From: Candidatus Copromonas avistercoris (nom. illeg.)
GTDB taxonomy: Bacteria > Bacillota > Clostridia > Lachnospirales > Lachnospiraceae
Direction: 5' to 3'
NCBI GenBank assembly: GCA_018713185.1
Contig: DVFQ01000071.1
Coordinates: forward strand, 1-44,853
Length of the DNA: 44,853 nt
The translations under genes and the position numbers were made by a program. This document shows, piece by piece, positions 15,955 through 24,943 of this stretch. The notes below the pieces were generated by a model that had not been told where the DNA came from, searched no databases, and saw nothing but the letters and a program-made list of their open reading frames with translations. Every line of letters begins with the position of its first letter. Position 1 is the first letter of the stretch.

Positions 15955-17118
15955 ATGGATGAAAATCAGATGAAACGGGAGATCGCCGATCTGGCGGACG
16001 CGCACAAGGAAGAATTTGAGGCGGTATCGGCTCATATTTTTGAGAATCCGGAGCTGGCGTTCCATGAGACGGAGGCGCAGAAAACGCTGTGCAGCCTGCT
16101 GGAAAAGCACGGGTTTTCTGTAACGCGCGGCGCCGGTTCCCTGGATACGGCGTTCATTGCCGAGTACGACAGCGGGAAGCCGGGCCCGACCTTTGCGTTT
16201 ATGGCCGAATACGACGCCCTTCCCGCGCTGGGACATGCCTGCGGACATAACCTGATTGGTACCAGCGCGGCCGGAGCGGGAGTTGTTTTAAAGCAGGTGA
16301 TGGAGGAGCATGGGATCGGCGGAAAGCTGCGGGTTTTAGGGACTCCGGCGGAGGAAAACGGCAGCGGAAAGATCACCATGGTGGAGGAAGGGATTTTCTC
16401 CGACGTGGACGCGGCACTGATCATGCATCCCAACGATGTTTCCATTGCGGACGACATTTCGTTTGCCGCGGTGAACATGACTTATACGTTTACCGGGAAG
16501 CCGGCCCATTCGGCGGCCTGCCCCTGGGTGGGCGCGGACGCCATGACGGCGGTGAACCTGATGTACACGGCGGTGGACAGCCAGCGCGTTCATATGAAGG
16601 ATTATACCAGAGTCCATGGGATCGTTCTCGAGGGCGGAACTGCGGTAAATATTATTACGGAGAAGGCGGTCTGCCAGTTCAATATCCGGGCGCTGGATTA
16701 TGAGTACATGGAGCAGATCGTGGAGATCGTGAACCGCTGCGCCAAGGGGGCGGCTCTCTGCGCCGGCGTTGAGGTTTCCATCCAGCAGAGCGGCTACGCG
16801 ATCAAGAATGTGAAGAACGATAAGCGGCTGGTTTCCATGGTGGAGAAAAATATGGATCTGATCGGCGAGCATCATATCCCCCGGGACATGACCCAGGGCA
16901 TCGGCTCAACGGATGTGGGAAATGTGACCCATGCGATTCCGGCAGCTCAGTTCTATATCGGCCTTAAGGAGCATATTGGCACCCATACGGCGGCATTCGC
17001 CGAGGCGGCCGGCGGCCCCGAGGGACGGCGGGCGTTAAACGCGGCGGTGAAGGTATTGGCGATGACGGGACTGGATGTGTTCGCGGGGAGCAACGGGAGC
17101 GGTCATACGTTTTCTTGA
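15955..17118 (+). CDS. M20-family amidohydrolase, PM20D2/AbgB-like
   Basis: A zinc-dependent M20 peptidase/amidohydrolase of 387 residues that hydrolyses N-acyl amino acids or dipeptide-like amides in the cytoplasm. Metal-ligand motifs are visible: GHACGHN (about 98), the catalytic GTPAEENG (about 130) and MHPND. A small lid domain follows (TGKPAHSAACPW onward, about 180-290). AAAGGAGG precedes the start. It is transcribed away from the T-box operon. The substrate is not evident; the GHACGHNLIGTSA signature places it with PM20D2 and aminobenzoyl-glutamate hydrolase-like proteins. Confidence 0.85.
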   Translation: MDENQMKREIADLADAHKEEFEAVSAHIFENPELAFHETEAQKTLCSLLEKHGFSVTRGAGSLDTAFIAEYDSGKPGPTFAFMAEYDALPALGHACGHNLIGTSAAGAGVVLKQVMEEHGIGGKLRVLGTPAEENGSGKITMVEEGIFSDVDAALIMHPNDVSIADDISFAAVNMTYTFTGKPAHSAACPWVGADAMTAVNLMYTAVDSQRVHMKDYTRVHGIVLEGGTAVNIITEKAVCQFNIRALDYEYMEQIVEIVNRCAKGAALCAGVEVSIQQSGYAIKNVKNDKRLVSMVEKNMDLIGEHHIPRDMTQGIGSTDVGNVTHAIPAAQFYIGLKEHIGTHTAAFAEAAGGPEGRRALNAAVKVLAMTGLDVFAGSNGSGHTFS

Positions 17119-17241
17119 TTCGTGATGAATCTGTAAAGTACAGGGAAAATATTTAAAGCTGATTGGAAGCCGCAGCATTGCAAAAGGATAGGCACCTGAC
17201 AGGAACTTATTCTTATTTGGGAAAGGAAAGGGGTGTTTACT

Positions 17242-17543
17242 ATGAATCGTTCCATGGAATACTATCAGGAGCTGGTAAGGTTACTTGCAGCACTGCCTAC
17301 AGAAGTTGAATGACTACCAAAGAAGACAGAATTCGTACATGCTATATGACAGCATGTCTTTCATATGTGACGTCTAGAGCGGTGACGAATTCTGATATCC
17401 GGGCTGTGTTTGGACTTGACGGTGGGAAGGGCAAAGTGAAAGCGTCAAGGATCATCCGTGACACGGTGGAGACAAAGCTCATCAAAGCGGTGGATCCATC
17501 AACGGCTCCGCGGTATATGAAATATGTTCCATTTTGGGCTTGA
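17242..17543 (+). pseudogene. Gutted AlbA_2-type ATP-binding/transcriptional regulator gene
   Basis: The remnant has a ribosome binding site and a 23-codon 5' piece (MNRSMEYYQELVRLLAALPT, stop at 17311) resembling the start of AlbA_2/RecG-like ATP-binding regulators, in which the next residues are normally WVEFK. An overlapping ATGA then opens another frame (17310-17543, 77 codons), whose RTCYMTACLSYV, KASRIIRDTVETKLIK and KYVPFWA match the C-terminal winged-helix end of the same family. The two ends are present and several hundred codons of the middle are gone, with a frame change at the join. An intact two-ORF unit is unlikely. Confidence 0.65.
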
Positions 17544-17550
17544 TAAAAAT

Positions 17551-17678
17551 TTAAGTTTTTTTAAGTTTCATCAAGAGCCGGTTGCGCTTTGAACTCAATA
17601 TTATAAACTGCTGAAAAACGCTTAAAATGCAGGAAATAATAAAAAAGGCAGTACGAAATTTAAGTTTCCTTAAGTTTC
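17551..17678 (+). repeat. 10-bp direct repeats (T)TTAAGTTT
   Basis: TTTAAGTTTT-TTTAAGTTTC (17551-17570) and TTAAGTTTCC-TTAAGTTTCT (17660-17679) are two tandem pairs with a 10-base period, about 110 bases apart, in the AT-rich gap after the pseudogene. A partial copy CAAGTTTCATC follows at 17685. Nothing else is seen in 17544-17711. Confidence 0.6.
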
Positions 17679-17711
17679 TTCCGGCAAGTTTCATCCCTCT
17701 GAAAGAACCCC

Positions 17712-17740
17712 TTGACAAATCCCGCCTGCTTCCATATAAT
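17712..17740 (+). promoter_or_regulatory. Promoter of tyrS T-box unit
   Basis: TTGACA (17712-17717), 17-base spacer, TATAAT (17735-17740): full consensus immediately upstream of the T-box leader. Confidence 0.9.
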
Positions 17741-17741
17741 C

Positions 17742-18040
17742 GGGACTATAGTGGAAACAGCGAAGATGGGAACAAGTAGCAAGGGCCAATGCTGAACAGA
17801 AAGCAGCCGGCGGATGAGAGGCGCGCAGTATGTTTTTGCGAATACCTCCCGGAGCTTCACACCGAACGGGACGCCAAGTAGGCTGTGACGGAGAGCGCAC
17901 GTTAACGCGCAGAGTCGGAAGCTGGCCGCAGGGCTGCAATGACTCACAGAGCCAAAACGGCGTGAGCCTTTTGGGAACAACAGGTGGTAACACGAAGCGG
18001 ATATGCCTCGTCCTTTTGAATAAGGACGGGGCTTTTTATT
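17742..18040 (+). promoter_or_regulatory. Tyrosine T-box leader of tyrS
   Basis: Stem I contains the S-turn strand AAGTAG and, on its 3' side, GAATACC with the tyrosine specifier TAC at 17843-17845. The antiterminator core CAGGTGGTAACACG (17981-17994) has the bulge UGGU, which matches a tRNA ending ACCA as tRNA-Tyr does. The terminator is CCTCGTCCTT...AAGGACGGGG followed by TTTTT (18005-18037). Uncharged tRNA-Tyr should therefore induce tyrS. Confidence 0.93.
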
Positions 18041-18105
18041 TGCCGGGAGCCTTGTCTGCCTGAGAAATGATCGCCGCCTGACGTGGGAAGCGGAATCCGA
18101 AGGAT

Positions 18106-18140
18106 CGGACATACAAAGAATCCCGGACATACAAAGAATC
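18106..18140 (+). repeat. 17-bp tandem direct repeat before tyrS
   Basis: CGGACATACAAAGAATC occurs at 18106-18122 and again at 18124-18140 (period 18), between the T-box terminator and the tyrS ribosome binding site. Confidence 0.85.
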
Positions 18141-18165
18141 AAAGAAAAAGAAAAGGAGAAGATCG

Positions 18166-19389
18166 ATGGGAGTTTATGAAGAGCTGCAGGCCAGAGGCCT
18201 GATCGCCCAGGTAACCAATGAGGAAGAAATTAAAAAGATGGTAAATGAGGGAAAGGCGGTATTCTATATCGGTTTTGACCCGACGGCGGACAGTCTCCAT
18301 GTGGGACATTTTATGGCGCTCTGCCTGATGAAGCGGCTGCAGATGGCCGGGAATAAGCCCATTGCTCTGATCGGCGGCGGCACCGGCATGATCGGCGATC
18401 CTTCCGGAAGAAGCGATATGCGCCAGATGATGACGCCGGAGATGATCCAGCATAACTGCGACTGCTTTAAAAAGCAGATGAGCCGGTTTATTGATTTTTC
18501 CGAGGGCAAGGCCATGATGGTAAATAACGCCGACTGGCTGATGGATCTGAATTATATCGAGTTCCTTCGGGAGGTAGGCCCCCACTTTTCCGTAAACAAC
18601 ATGCTGCGGGCCGAGTGCTATAAGCAGAGAATGGAAAAGGGCTTGAGCTTCCTGGAATTTAACTACATGCTGATGCAGAGCTATGATTTCTATGAGCTGT
18701 TTTTGAGATACGGCTGCAACATGCAGTTCGGCGGCGACGATCAGTGGAGCAATATGCTGGGCGGCACCGAGCTGATCCGCAGAAAGTTAGGCAAGGACGC
18801 CCACGCCATGACGATTACTCTGCTTTTGAATTCCGAAGGAAAGAAGATGGGAAAAACCCAGTCCGGCGCCGTATGGCTGGATCCCAATAAGACCTCGCCC
18901 TTCGAGTTCTATCAGTATTGGAGAAACGTGGACGACGCGGATGTGATCAAGTGCATGCGCCTTCTCACCTTCCTTCCGCTGGAGCAGATCGACGAGATGG
19001 CCAAATGGGAAGGCAGCCAGTTAAATCAGGCTAAGGAGATCCTGGCTTATGAGCTGACCAATCTGGTGCATGGTGAGGAAGAGGCGAAGAAAGCGCAGGA
19101 GAGCGCCCGGGCGCTGTTTGCCGGCGGAAGCGCGGCCCAGATGCCGGAAACCCAGCTGGAGGACGGCGACTTTACCGACGGAGCGGTGGATATTCTGGCG
19201 ATCCTTCAGAAATCCGGTCTCTGCGCGTCCCGTTCCGAGGCAAGAAGAAACGTAGAGCAGGGCGGCGTAACCGTAGACGGAGAGCCGGTAAAGGATATTA
19301 AGGCCTCTTATACAAAGGAACAGCTGTCCGGAGAAGGGATCGTTGTGAAGCGCGGAAAGAAGAATTTCCGCCGGATCACGGTAAAATAG
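18166..19389 (+). CDS. tyrS: Tyrosyl-tRNA synthetase
   Basis: Class Ic aminoacyl-tRNA synthetase of 407 residues that charges tRNA-Tyr. The HIGH-type motif is HVGH ([10 protein letters not shown]), the tyrosine pocket includes [12 protein letters not shown] and [10 protein letters not shown], and the KMSKS-type loop is KMGKT. The C-terminal S4 RNA-binding domain starts near [16 protein letters not shown]. The start has AAAAGGAG 9 bases upstream. The tyrosine T-box leader confirms both identity and regulation. Confidence 0.97.
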   Translation: MGVYEELQARGLIAQVTNEEEIKKMVNEGKAVFYIGFDPTADSLHVGHFMALCLMKRLQMAGNKPIALIGGGTGMIGDPSGRSDMRQMMTPEMIQHNCDCFKKQMSRFIDFSEGKAMMVNNADWLMDLNYIEFLREVGPHFSVNNMLRAECYKQRMEKGLSFLEFNYMLMQSYDFYELFLRYGCNMQFGGDDQWSNMLGGTELIRRKLGKDAHAMTITLLLNSEGKKMGKTQSGAVWLDPNKTSPFEFYQYWRNVDDADVIKCMRLLTFLPLEQIDEMAKWEGSQLNQAKEILAYELTNLVHGEEEAKKAQESARALFAGGSAAQMPETQLEDGDFTDGAVDILAILQKSGLCASRSEARRNVEQGGVTVDGEPVKDIKASYTKEQLSGEGIVVKRGKKNFRRITVK

Positions 19390-19425
19390 GGGAAAGCAGG
19401 ACGGCAACGGAAAGGAGAAGAAGAG

Positions 19426-20682
19426 ATGGAGATTTTTGAGGAAGCCAAAAAGAACTTTGATTACATGGTGAGGATCCGCCGCCAGATGCATGAGCATCCG
19501 GAGGTGACGGGACAGGAGTGCGAGACGTTAAAGATGATCCATAAAGAGCTGGACGCTCTTGGGATCGAACACGTGGAAGTGGAAGACGGAGGCATCATCG
19601 GCCAGATCCACGGAGGAAAGCCGGGAAAGACGGTCCTTCTTCGGGCGGATATGGACGCGCTTCCCATTGAGGAGAATCCGAGAAACCTGACGAAGGAAAA
19701 GGTCTGCGTTTCCAAGAACAAGGGCGTTTCCCACGCCTGCGGCCATGACGCCCATACGGCCATGCTGCTGGCGGAAGCTAAGATCTTAAACGAGCATAGG
19801 GACGAGTTGAACGGAAACGTGGTCCTTTGTTTCGAGCGGGGCGAGGAAGGCGGCGGACAGATTAAAAACCTTCTTCCCTACGCGGTGAACGTAATGGGCT
19901 TAAAGATCGACACCTGCATGGCGACCCATGTAAAATGGGATGTGCCGGTGGGAACGATTTCCGCCGAGCCGGGCGCTGTGTTCTCCGGCGCCTACGGCTT
20001 TATCATCAAGCTCCACGGACTGGCGGGGCACGGCTCCCGTCCGGATCTGGCCCACAGCGTTCTGGACTGCTTCGTGAATATTTATAACCATATGAATACG
20101 CTGCGGATGAAGTACGTAAGTCCTACGGACGTTCTGACTTTCTCCGTGGGAATTGTCAACTGCGGAACGGCCCGCAATATCGTTCCCGACGAGCTGACCT
20201 TCGGCGGTTCGGTGCGTACCTTTAACGTGGCCGGAGCGGGCACGCCCTTTATGGAGCATTTCATGGAGATCGTAAAGAAGGAGTGCGAGCTGTGCCAGTG
20301 TACCTATGAGATCGTTTATATGCGGGATCCGCTGTTTGAGTGCTACAATAACCCGACCTGCAGCAAGATCGCAAGGGACGCGGTGAAAAAGTACATCGGC
20401 GAGGACGCGGTGACGACGACTGCGCCCTGGATGGCTTCGGAAAGTATGCAGGCGTATCTGAAATACTGGCCGGGCGTGATCACCTTTACCGGGATCCAGA
20501 GCGAGGAAACCGGTTCCGGCGCCAACCACCATACGCCGGAGTTCGACGTGGACGAGCGCGGCATGATCTACGGAACGGCGGCGGCCCTGGGATATGTGAA
20601 GGATTTCCTGGATTACGAAGGCGAGATCCCCTTTACGCCCTTTGACGGAACCCTGGAGAACCTGGTGAACCGGAACCTGTAG
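19426..20682 (+). CDS. M20-family amidohydrolase (AmaA/HipO type)
   Basis: A zinc-dependent amidohydrolase of 418 residues of the M20D group, which includes hippurate hydrolase, N-acetyl-amino-acid deacetylases and IAA-amino-acid hydrolases. Motifs: LLRADMDALPIEE, HACGHDAHTAMLL with zinc ligands, FERGEEGGGQ with the catalytic Glu, HGLAGHGSRPDLAHS in the lid domain, and TGSGANHHTPEFDVDE near the C-terminus. AAAGGAG precedes the start, 36 bases after tyrS, so it may be cotranscribed from the tyrosine T-box promoter. That would link it to tyrosine supply, but this is inference. Confidence 0.88.
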   Translation: MEIFEEAKKNFDYMVRIRRQMHEHPEVTGQECETLKMIHKELDALGIEHVEVEDGGIIGQIHGGKPGKTVLLRADMDALPIEENPRNLTKEKVCVSKNKGVSHACGHDAHTAMLLAEAKILNEHRDELNGNVVLCFERGEEGGGQIKNLLPYAVNVMGLKIDTCMATHVKWDVPVGTISAEPGAVFSGAYGFIIKLHGLAGHGSRPDLAHSVLDCFVNIYNHMNTLRMKYVSPTDVLTFSVGIVNCGTARNIVPDELTFGGSVRTFNVAGAGTPFMEHFMEIVKKECELCQCTYEIVYMRDPLFECYNNPTCSKIARDAVKKYIGEDAVTTTAPWMASESMQAYLKYWPGVITFTGIQSEETGSGANHHTPEFDVDERGMIYGTAAALGYVKDFLDYEGEIPFTPFDGTLENLVNRNL

Positions 20683-20741
20683 CTGGAAGCCGGAGCCTGC
20701 AGAAAACAGCGGCGCGGGATATGAACGAAATGTAAACAATG

Positions 20742-20776
20742 GAGACGCGGGGCGGTTTTGCCTTGCGTCTCTTTTT
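20742..20776 (+). terminator. Terminator after M20 gene
   Basis: GAGACGC (20742-20748) and GCGTCTC (20765-20771), with an inner GGC/GCC pairing, are followed by TTTTT. Confidence 0.85.
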
Positions 20777-20961
20777 GGTATATGGTATCATTTTTATATT
20801 AAGAACATATTAAGACGTTGGAGCCGGAAGGCTTTGACGCAATTGGCGGTATGGTTTGGGGCGCTGCGGCGGCTGTTGTCTGCGGCGCTTTCTTTTTTAC
20901 TGGCCCGCGGCCGGAATTTTCAGAAGTCGCGCGGGAAAGACAGGAGGGATGGAACAGGAGA

Positions 20962-22485
20962 ATGAAGAAAAAATTAATGGAAAAATGGGGTGAGGCCCTG
21001 CAGGCGGTCCTGCCGATCATTGGTTTGGTGCTGGCGCTGTGCTTCTGTATCGCGCCGGTATCCCCCAGTATTCTGCTCTGCTTTCTGGCGGGCGCCGTCC
21101 TTTTGATGGTGGGGATGATGTTTTTTACCTTGGGCGCGGAGATGTCCATGTCCGTCATGGGCGAACGGGTGGGAGCCTGCCTGACGAAGACCAGGAGCCT
21201 TCCGGTGATGATCGGTCTTGGCTTTTTGCTGGGCTTTGTGATCACCATATCGGAGCCGGATCTGCAGGTATTGGCGGAGCTGGTGCCTTCGGTTCCCAAT
21301 ATGGTCCTGATCCTGGCGGTGGCCTGCGGCGTAGGGCTTTTCCTGGTGGCGGCCCTGTTGAGAATGCTGTTTTCCATCGCGCTGCCTCCGCTTTTATTTG
21401 TTTTTTACGGAGTGGTTTTTCTGCTCTCCGTTTTTGTGCCCAAGGATTTCCTGGCGGTGGCCTTTGACTCCGGCGGCGTGACCACCGGACCCATGACGGT
21501 CCCGTTTATTATGGCGTTGGGCGTCGGTATCTGCGCCATCCGAAGCGACCGCCACGCGGCGGACGACAGCTTCGGCCTGGTGGCCCTTTGTTCCGTGGGG
21601 CCGATCCTGGCGGTAATGGTGCTGGGAATGGTGTTCCGGCCGGGAGAAGGCGCCTATACGGCCTCGGCGATGCCGGAGGTGGGCGATTCGGTGGAAATGT
21701 TCCTTTTGTTTGCCGCGGCGCTGCCCCGGTATCTGGAGGAGATCGCGGTCTCTCTTCTTCCGATCATCCTGTTTTTCCTGGTGTTTCAGCTTCTTGTCCT
21801 GCGGCTTCCCAAGCGGCAGCTTTTAAAGATCGCGGTGGGCTTGATCTATACCTACGTGGGTCTGGTGTTGTTTTTAACGGGCGCCAATGTGGGCTTTATG
21901 CCCGCCGGAAATTATCTGGGGCAGGTATTGGCCTCCTTCCGCTATCCGTGGATCCTGGTGCCCATCGCCATGATCATGGGCTACTTTATCGTAAAAGCGG
22001 AGCCGGCGGTTTATGTATTGAATAAACAGGTGGAAGAAATGACCGACGGCGCCATTTCAGAGACGGCTATGGGCCATGCGCTGTCCATCGGCGTCGCCGT
22101 CGCGGTGGGCCTGTCGATGCTCCGGGTCCTGACGGGGATTTCGATCCTGTGGCTTCTGCTTCCGGGATACGCGGTGGCGCTGGGGATTTCGTTTTTTGTC
22201 CCGAAGATCTATACGGCCATTGCCTTTGACTCCGGCGGCGTGGCCTCCGGCCCGATGACTACGGCGTTTCTGCTGCCTTTAGCCCAGGGCGCTTGCGCGG
22301 CTTTGGGAGGAAACATTGTAACCGACGCCTTCGGCGTTGTCGCCATGGTGGCTATGACTCCGCCGATCACGATCCAGATCATGGGGCTGGTTTCCCGGTT
22401 CGCGGAAAAGAACGCCAAAGCGGCAGCCCGTGCGTCCGCCGGTACGTATGACGCGCTGGATGCGGATATGATCATTGAATTGTAA
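20962..22485 (+). CDS. DUF1538 integral membrane protein, internally duplicated
   Basis: A polytopic membrane protein of 507 residues from ATG 20962; the ORF track extends to a TTG at 20818, but the first 48 residues do not look like part of the family. About 12-14 hydrophobic segments are visible. The two halves are homologous: FDSGGVTTGPMTVPF (near 21470) recurs as FDSGGVASGPMTTAF (near 22230), each followed by a D(S/A)FG motif and a run of small hydrophobic residues. This duplicated architecture is that of DUF1538 proteins and resembles a transporter with two inverted or parallel repeats. The substrate is unknown. The next gene, 11 bases away, encodes a PII-like protein, so activity may be regulated by it. 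Confidence 0.8.
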   Translation: MKKKLMEKWGEALQAVLPIIGLVLALCFCIAPVSPSILLCFLAGAVLLMVGMMFFTLGAEMSMSVMGERVGACLTKTRSLPVMIGLGFLLGFVITISEPDLQVLAELVPSVPNMVLILAVACGVGLFLVAALLRMLFSIALPPLLFVFYGVVFLLSVFVPKDFLAVAFDSGGVTTGPMTVPFIMALGVGICAIRSDRHAADDSFGLVALCSVGPILAVMVLGMVFRPGEGAYTASAMPEVGDSVEMFLLFAAALPRYLEEIAVSLLPIILFFLVFQLLVLRLPKRQLLKIAVGLIYTYVGLVLFLTGANVGFMPAGNYLGQVLASFRYPWILVPIAMIMGYFIVKAEPAVYVLNKQVEEMTDGAISETAMGHALSIGVAVAVGLSMLRVLTGISILWLLLPGYAVALGISFFVPKIYTAIAFDSGGVASGPMTTAFLLPLAQGACAALGGNIVTDAFGVVAMVAMTPPITIQIMGLVSRFAEKNAKAAARASAGTYDALDADMIIEL

Positions 22486-22496
22486 GGAGGGGAGCT

Positions 22497-23180
22497 ATGT
22501 CCAGCTTATACTTTATGACGATCATCTGTGACCGGAACCAGACGCGGCGCTTTTTGGCCTTTTATAAGGAGCACGGAGTATCCGTAACCTTCCAGGCGCT
22601 GGGCCGCGGAACGGCGGCTTCGGAGATCCTGGACTCCTTTGGGCTGGAGGCCTCTGAGAAGGCCATGCTGTTTTCCGTAGTGACGGATTCCGAATGGCGG
22701 GAATTAAAGCGCGGCCTTGAGACGCAGATCAAGATCGATATTCCCGGAACGGGGATCGCGTTTATTGTTCCCCTCAGCAGCATCGGCGGCGGCCGGCAGC
22801 TGCAGTTTTTGATCGAGGGAAGGGAATTTAAAAAAGGAGAGGAGAGCGCATTGAAGGATACCAAATATGAGCTTCTGGTGGTGATCGCCAACCAGGGCTA
22901 TACGGAAATGATCATGGAAGCGGCCAGAAAGGCCAGCGCCACCGGCGGAACGGTGCTTCACGCAAAGGGAACGGGCATGGAAAAAGCCGAGACCTTTCTC
23001 GGCGTTTCGCTGGCCCAGGAGAAGGAAATGGTTTTTCTTGTGGTGAAAAAAGAAGCGAAAAACCCGATCATGCGCGCGGTCATGGAGGAAGCGGGCCTAA
23101 ACAGCAAGGCGAAATCCATCGTATTTTCTCTGCCGGTTACGGAAACTGCCGGCATGCGCCTGATCGAAGATACCATTTGA
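22497..23180 (+). CDS. Tandem PII-like signalling protein
   Basis: A 227-residue soluble protein made of two GlnB/PII-like ferredoxin-fold repeats, about residues 1-110 and 118-227. The second repeat reads YELLVVIANQGYTEMIMEAA, ATGGTVLHAKGTG and KEMVFLVVKKE, the standard order in PII relatives (N-terminal strand, T-loop region, C-terminal strand). No uridylylation-type Tyr51 context can be identified. AAGGAGGGGAGCT precedes the start. It sits immediately after the DUF1538 gene in what must be one operon; PII proteins commonly bind and gate a neighbouring transporter, which is the likely role here. Confidence 0.8.
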   Translation: MSSLYFMTIICDRNQTRRFLAFYKEHGVSVTFQALGRGTAASEILDSFGLEASEKAMLFSVVTDSEWRELKRGLETQIKIDIPGTGIAFIVPLSSIGGGRQLQFLIEGREFKKGEESALKDTKYELLVVIANQGYTEMIMEAARKASATGGTVLHAKGTGMEKAETFLGVSLAQEKEMVFLVVKKEAKNPIMRAVMEEAGLNSKAKSIVFSLPVTETAGMRLIEDTI

Positions 23181-23200
23181 GCGAGGCGCGCAGCTCCGTT

Positions 23201-24943
23201 TTAACGGTACTGCGCCTGGTGCATTTCATAATAGAAGCCCCGCTTTTTTAAGAGCTCCTGATGGGTGCCGCGCTCTACCACGTTTCCGTCCCGGACCACA
23301 AGGATGCAGTCGGCGTTGCGGATGGTTGACAGCCGGTGGGCGACGACAAAGCAGGTCTTATCCGCCATCAGATTGCGCATGGCCGCCTGGATCTGATGCT
23401 CCGTCCGGGTATCCACGTTGGAGGTGGCCTCATCCAGGATCAGCATCGGCGTTTTCATAAGCAGCGCTCGGGCAATGGTTAAAAGCTGCTTTTGGCCTTT
23501 GGAAATATTGGCGCCGTCGTCGATCAACAGGGTGTCGTAGCCCTTGGGAAGACTCTCGATGTAATTATGGATATGGGCGGCTTTGGCGGCGGCGACGACC
23601 TCCTCCCTGGTTGCCTCCGGACGGCCGTAAGCGATATTCTCATAGATCGTCCCGTAAAAGAGCCAGGTGTCCTGGAGAACCATGGAATAGGCCAGGCGCA
23701 GGCTCTTTCTTGTCAGCAGGGCGGCGTTCTTCTCGTCCACCAGGATTTTCCCCGACTGGATATCATAGAAGCGCATCAGCAGGTTGATAAAGGTGGTTTT
23801 TCCGGCGCCGGTGGGGCCGACGATGGCGATCATGCTGCCCTTATCCGCCTTCATGCTGAAATCCTTTAAGATCACCCGCTCCGGGGTGTAGCCGAAATTG
23901 ACATGGCAAAGCTCCACGTTTCCCTGGACGTTTGCGAGGGGTTCGGCCTCCGGCAGGTCGGCCGGCTCCGGTTCCTCGTCCAGAACCCGGAACACCCGCT
24001 CGGCGGCGGTCAAGGAGGACTGAAGCTCGCCGTAGATTTCCGCCAGCTCCCGGATGGGGCCGGTAAATTTTCGGGAATAGAGGACGAAGGCGGAAATGCC
24101 GCCGATGTCGATCTGCCCCCGCAGGTAGAGGATAGCGCCGAAGATCGAGATCAGGGCCAGAGCCAGGTTGTTGATGGCGTTGGTGGAGGGGCCCATGATG
24201 CTGGCGTAATAATCCGTCTTATAGTAAGCGTCCACCAGCTTTTTATTCTGCACGTTCATTTCATCAATGACGCGCTCTTCCTGGGTATAGGCCCGGAGCG
24301 TTTTCTGTCCGGAGATCATCTCCTCCACATATCCGTTTAATTCACCGGCGGCTCTGGAACGGGCCCGGAACATGGGCTGCACCATCTTCGTCAGATAGGA
24401 GGCCAGCACCAGGGCCAGCGGGATCGTGACCGTAAAGATCAAAACCAGCGTCGGGCAGATCCGGATCATCATGATCAAGGAGCCTGCGATGGTGACGGAG
24501 CTGGTCAGCACCTGCACCACGTCGTTGGCCAGGGAGGCGTTGATGGTGTCGATATCATAGGAAATGCGGCTTAAGATATCGCCGGTGGTGTTGCGGTCGA
24601 AAAAGCTGACCGGAAGCGTTACCAGACGGTTGAACATTTCCTTGCGCAGGTTGTAGGTGACCTTGCGGGACAAGGAGATCATGGATACGTTGACGACGTA
24701 GTTTAAGACCGAGCTGGAAATATAAAGGAAAAGCAAGAATACACAGCACCGGAGGATCAAAGGCATATCCATGCGGCCCGCGGCGGCGCCTTCGCTGATG
24801 AAATTGATGGCGGTTCCCGAAATTTCCGGCCCGGCCAGAGACAGCAGATTTCCCATGAGGGATAAAAACAGGATCAGGAACAGCTGCCCCTTAAAGCGGA
24901 GCAGATAGCCCAGGATCCGGGTCATGGTCGCTTTTTTCTTCAT
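23201..24943 (-). CDS. ABC exporter, half-transporter with canonical catalytic Glu
   Basis: A type IV (ABCB-like) half-transporter of 580 residues: six transmembrane helices then an ATPase domain. Walker A GPTGAGKTTF, Q-loop VLQDTWLF, signature region ISKGQKQL, Walker B LILDEATSNVD with the catalytic Glu, and the H-loop AHRLSTI. The signature ISKGQ deviates from LSGGQ. The start overlaps the stop of the upstream half-transporter (ATGA). The two form a heterodimeric exporter, probably for drugs or peptides. Confidence 0.9.
   Translation of the reverse strand: MKKKATMTRILGYLLRFKGQLFLILFLSLMGNLLSLAGPEISGTAINFISEGAAAGRMDMPLILRCCVFLLFLYISSSVLNYVVNVSMISLSRKVTYNLRKEMFNRLVTLPVSFFDRNTTGDILSRISYDIDTINASLANDVVQVLTSSVTIAGSLIMMIRICPTLVLIFTVTIPLALVLASYLTKMVQPMFRARSRAAGELNGYVEEMISGQKTLRAYTQEERVIDEMNVQNKKLVDAYYKTDYYASIMGPSTNAINNLALALISIFGAILYLRGQIDIGGISAFVLYSRKFTGPIRELAEIYGELQSSLTAAERVFRVLDEEPEPADLPEAEPLANVQGNVELCHVNFGYTPERVILKDFSMKADKGSMIAIVGPTGAGKTTFINLLMRFYDIQSGKILVDEKNAALLTRKSLRLAYSMVLQDTWLFYGTIYENIAYGRPEATREEVVAAAKAAHIHNYIESLPKGYDTLLIDDGANISKGQKQLLTIARALLMKTPMLILDEATSNVDTRTEHQIQAAMRNLMADKTCFVVAHRLSTIRNADCILVVRDGNVVERGTHQELLKKRGFYYEMHQAQYR

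Noticed and set aside
20818-20961. N-terminal extension of the DUF1538 protein from a TTG
   Set aside because: No ribosome binding site at the TTG, and the 48 extra residues do not resemble the start of a membrane protein of this family; ATG 20962 is preferred.
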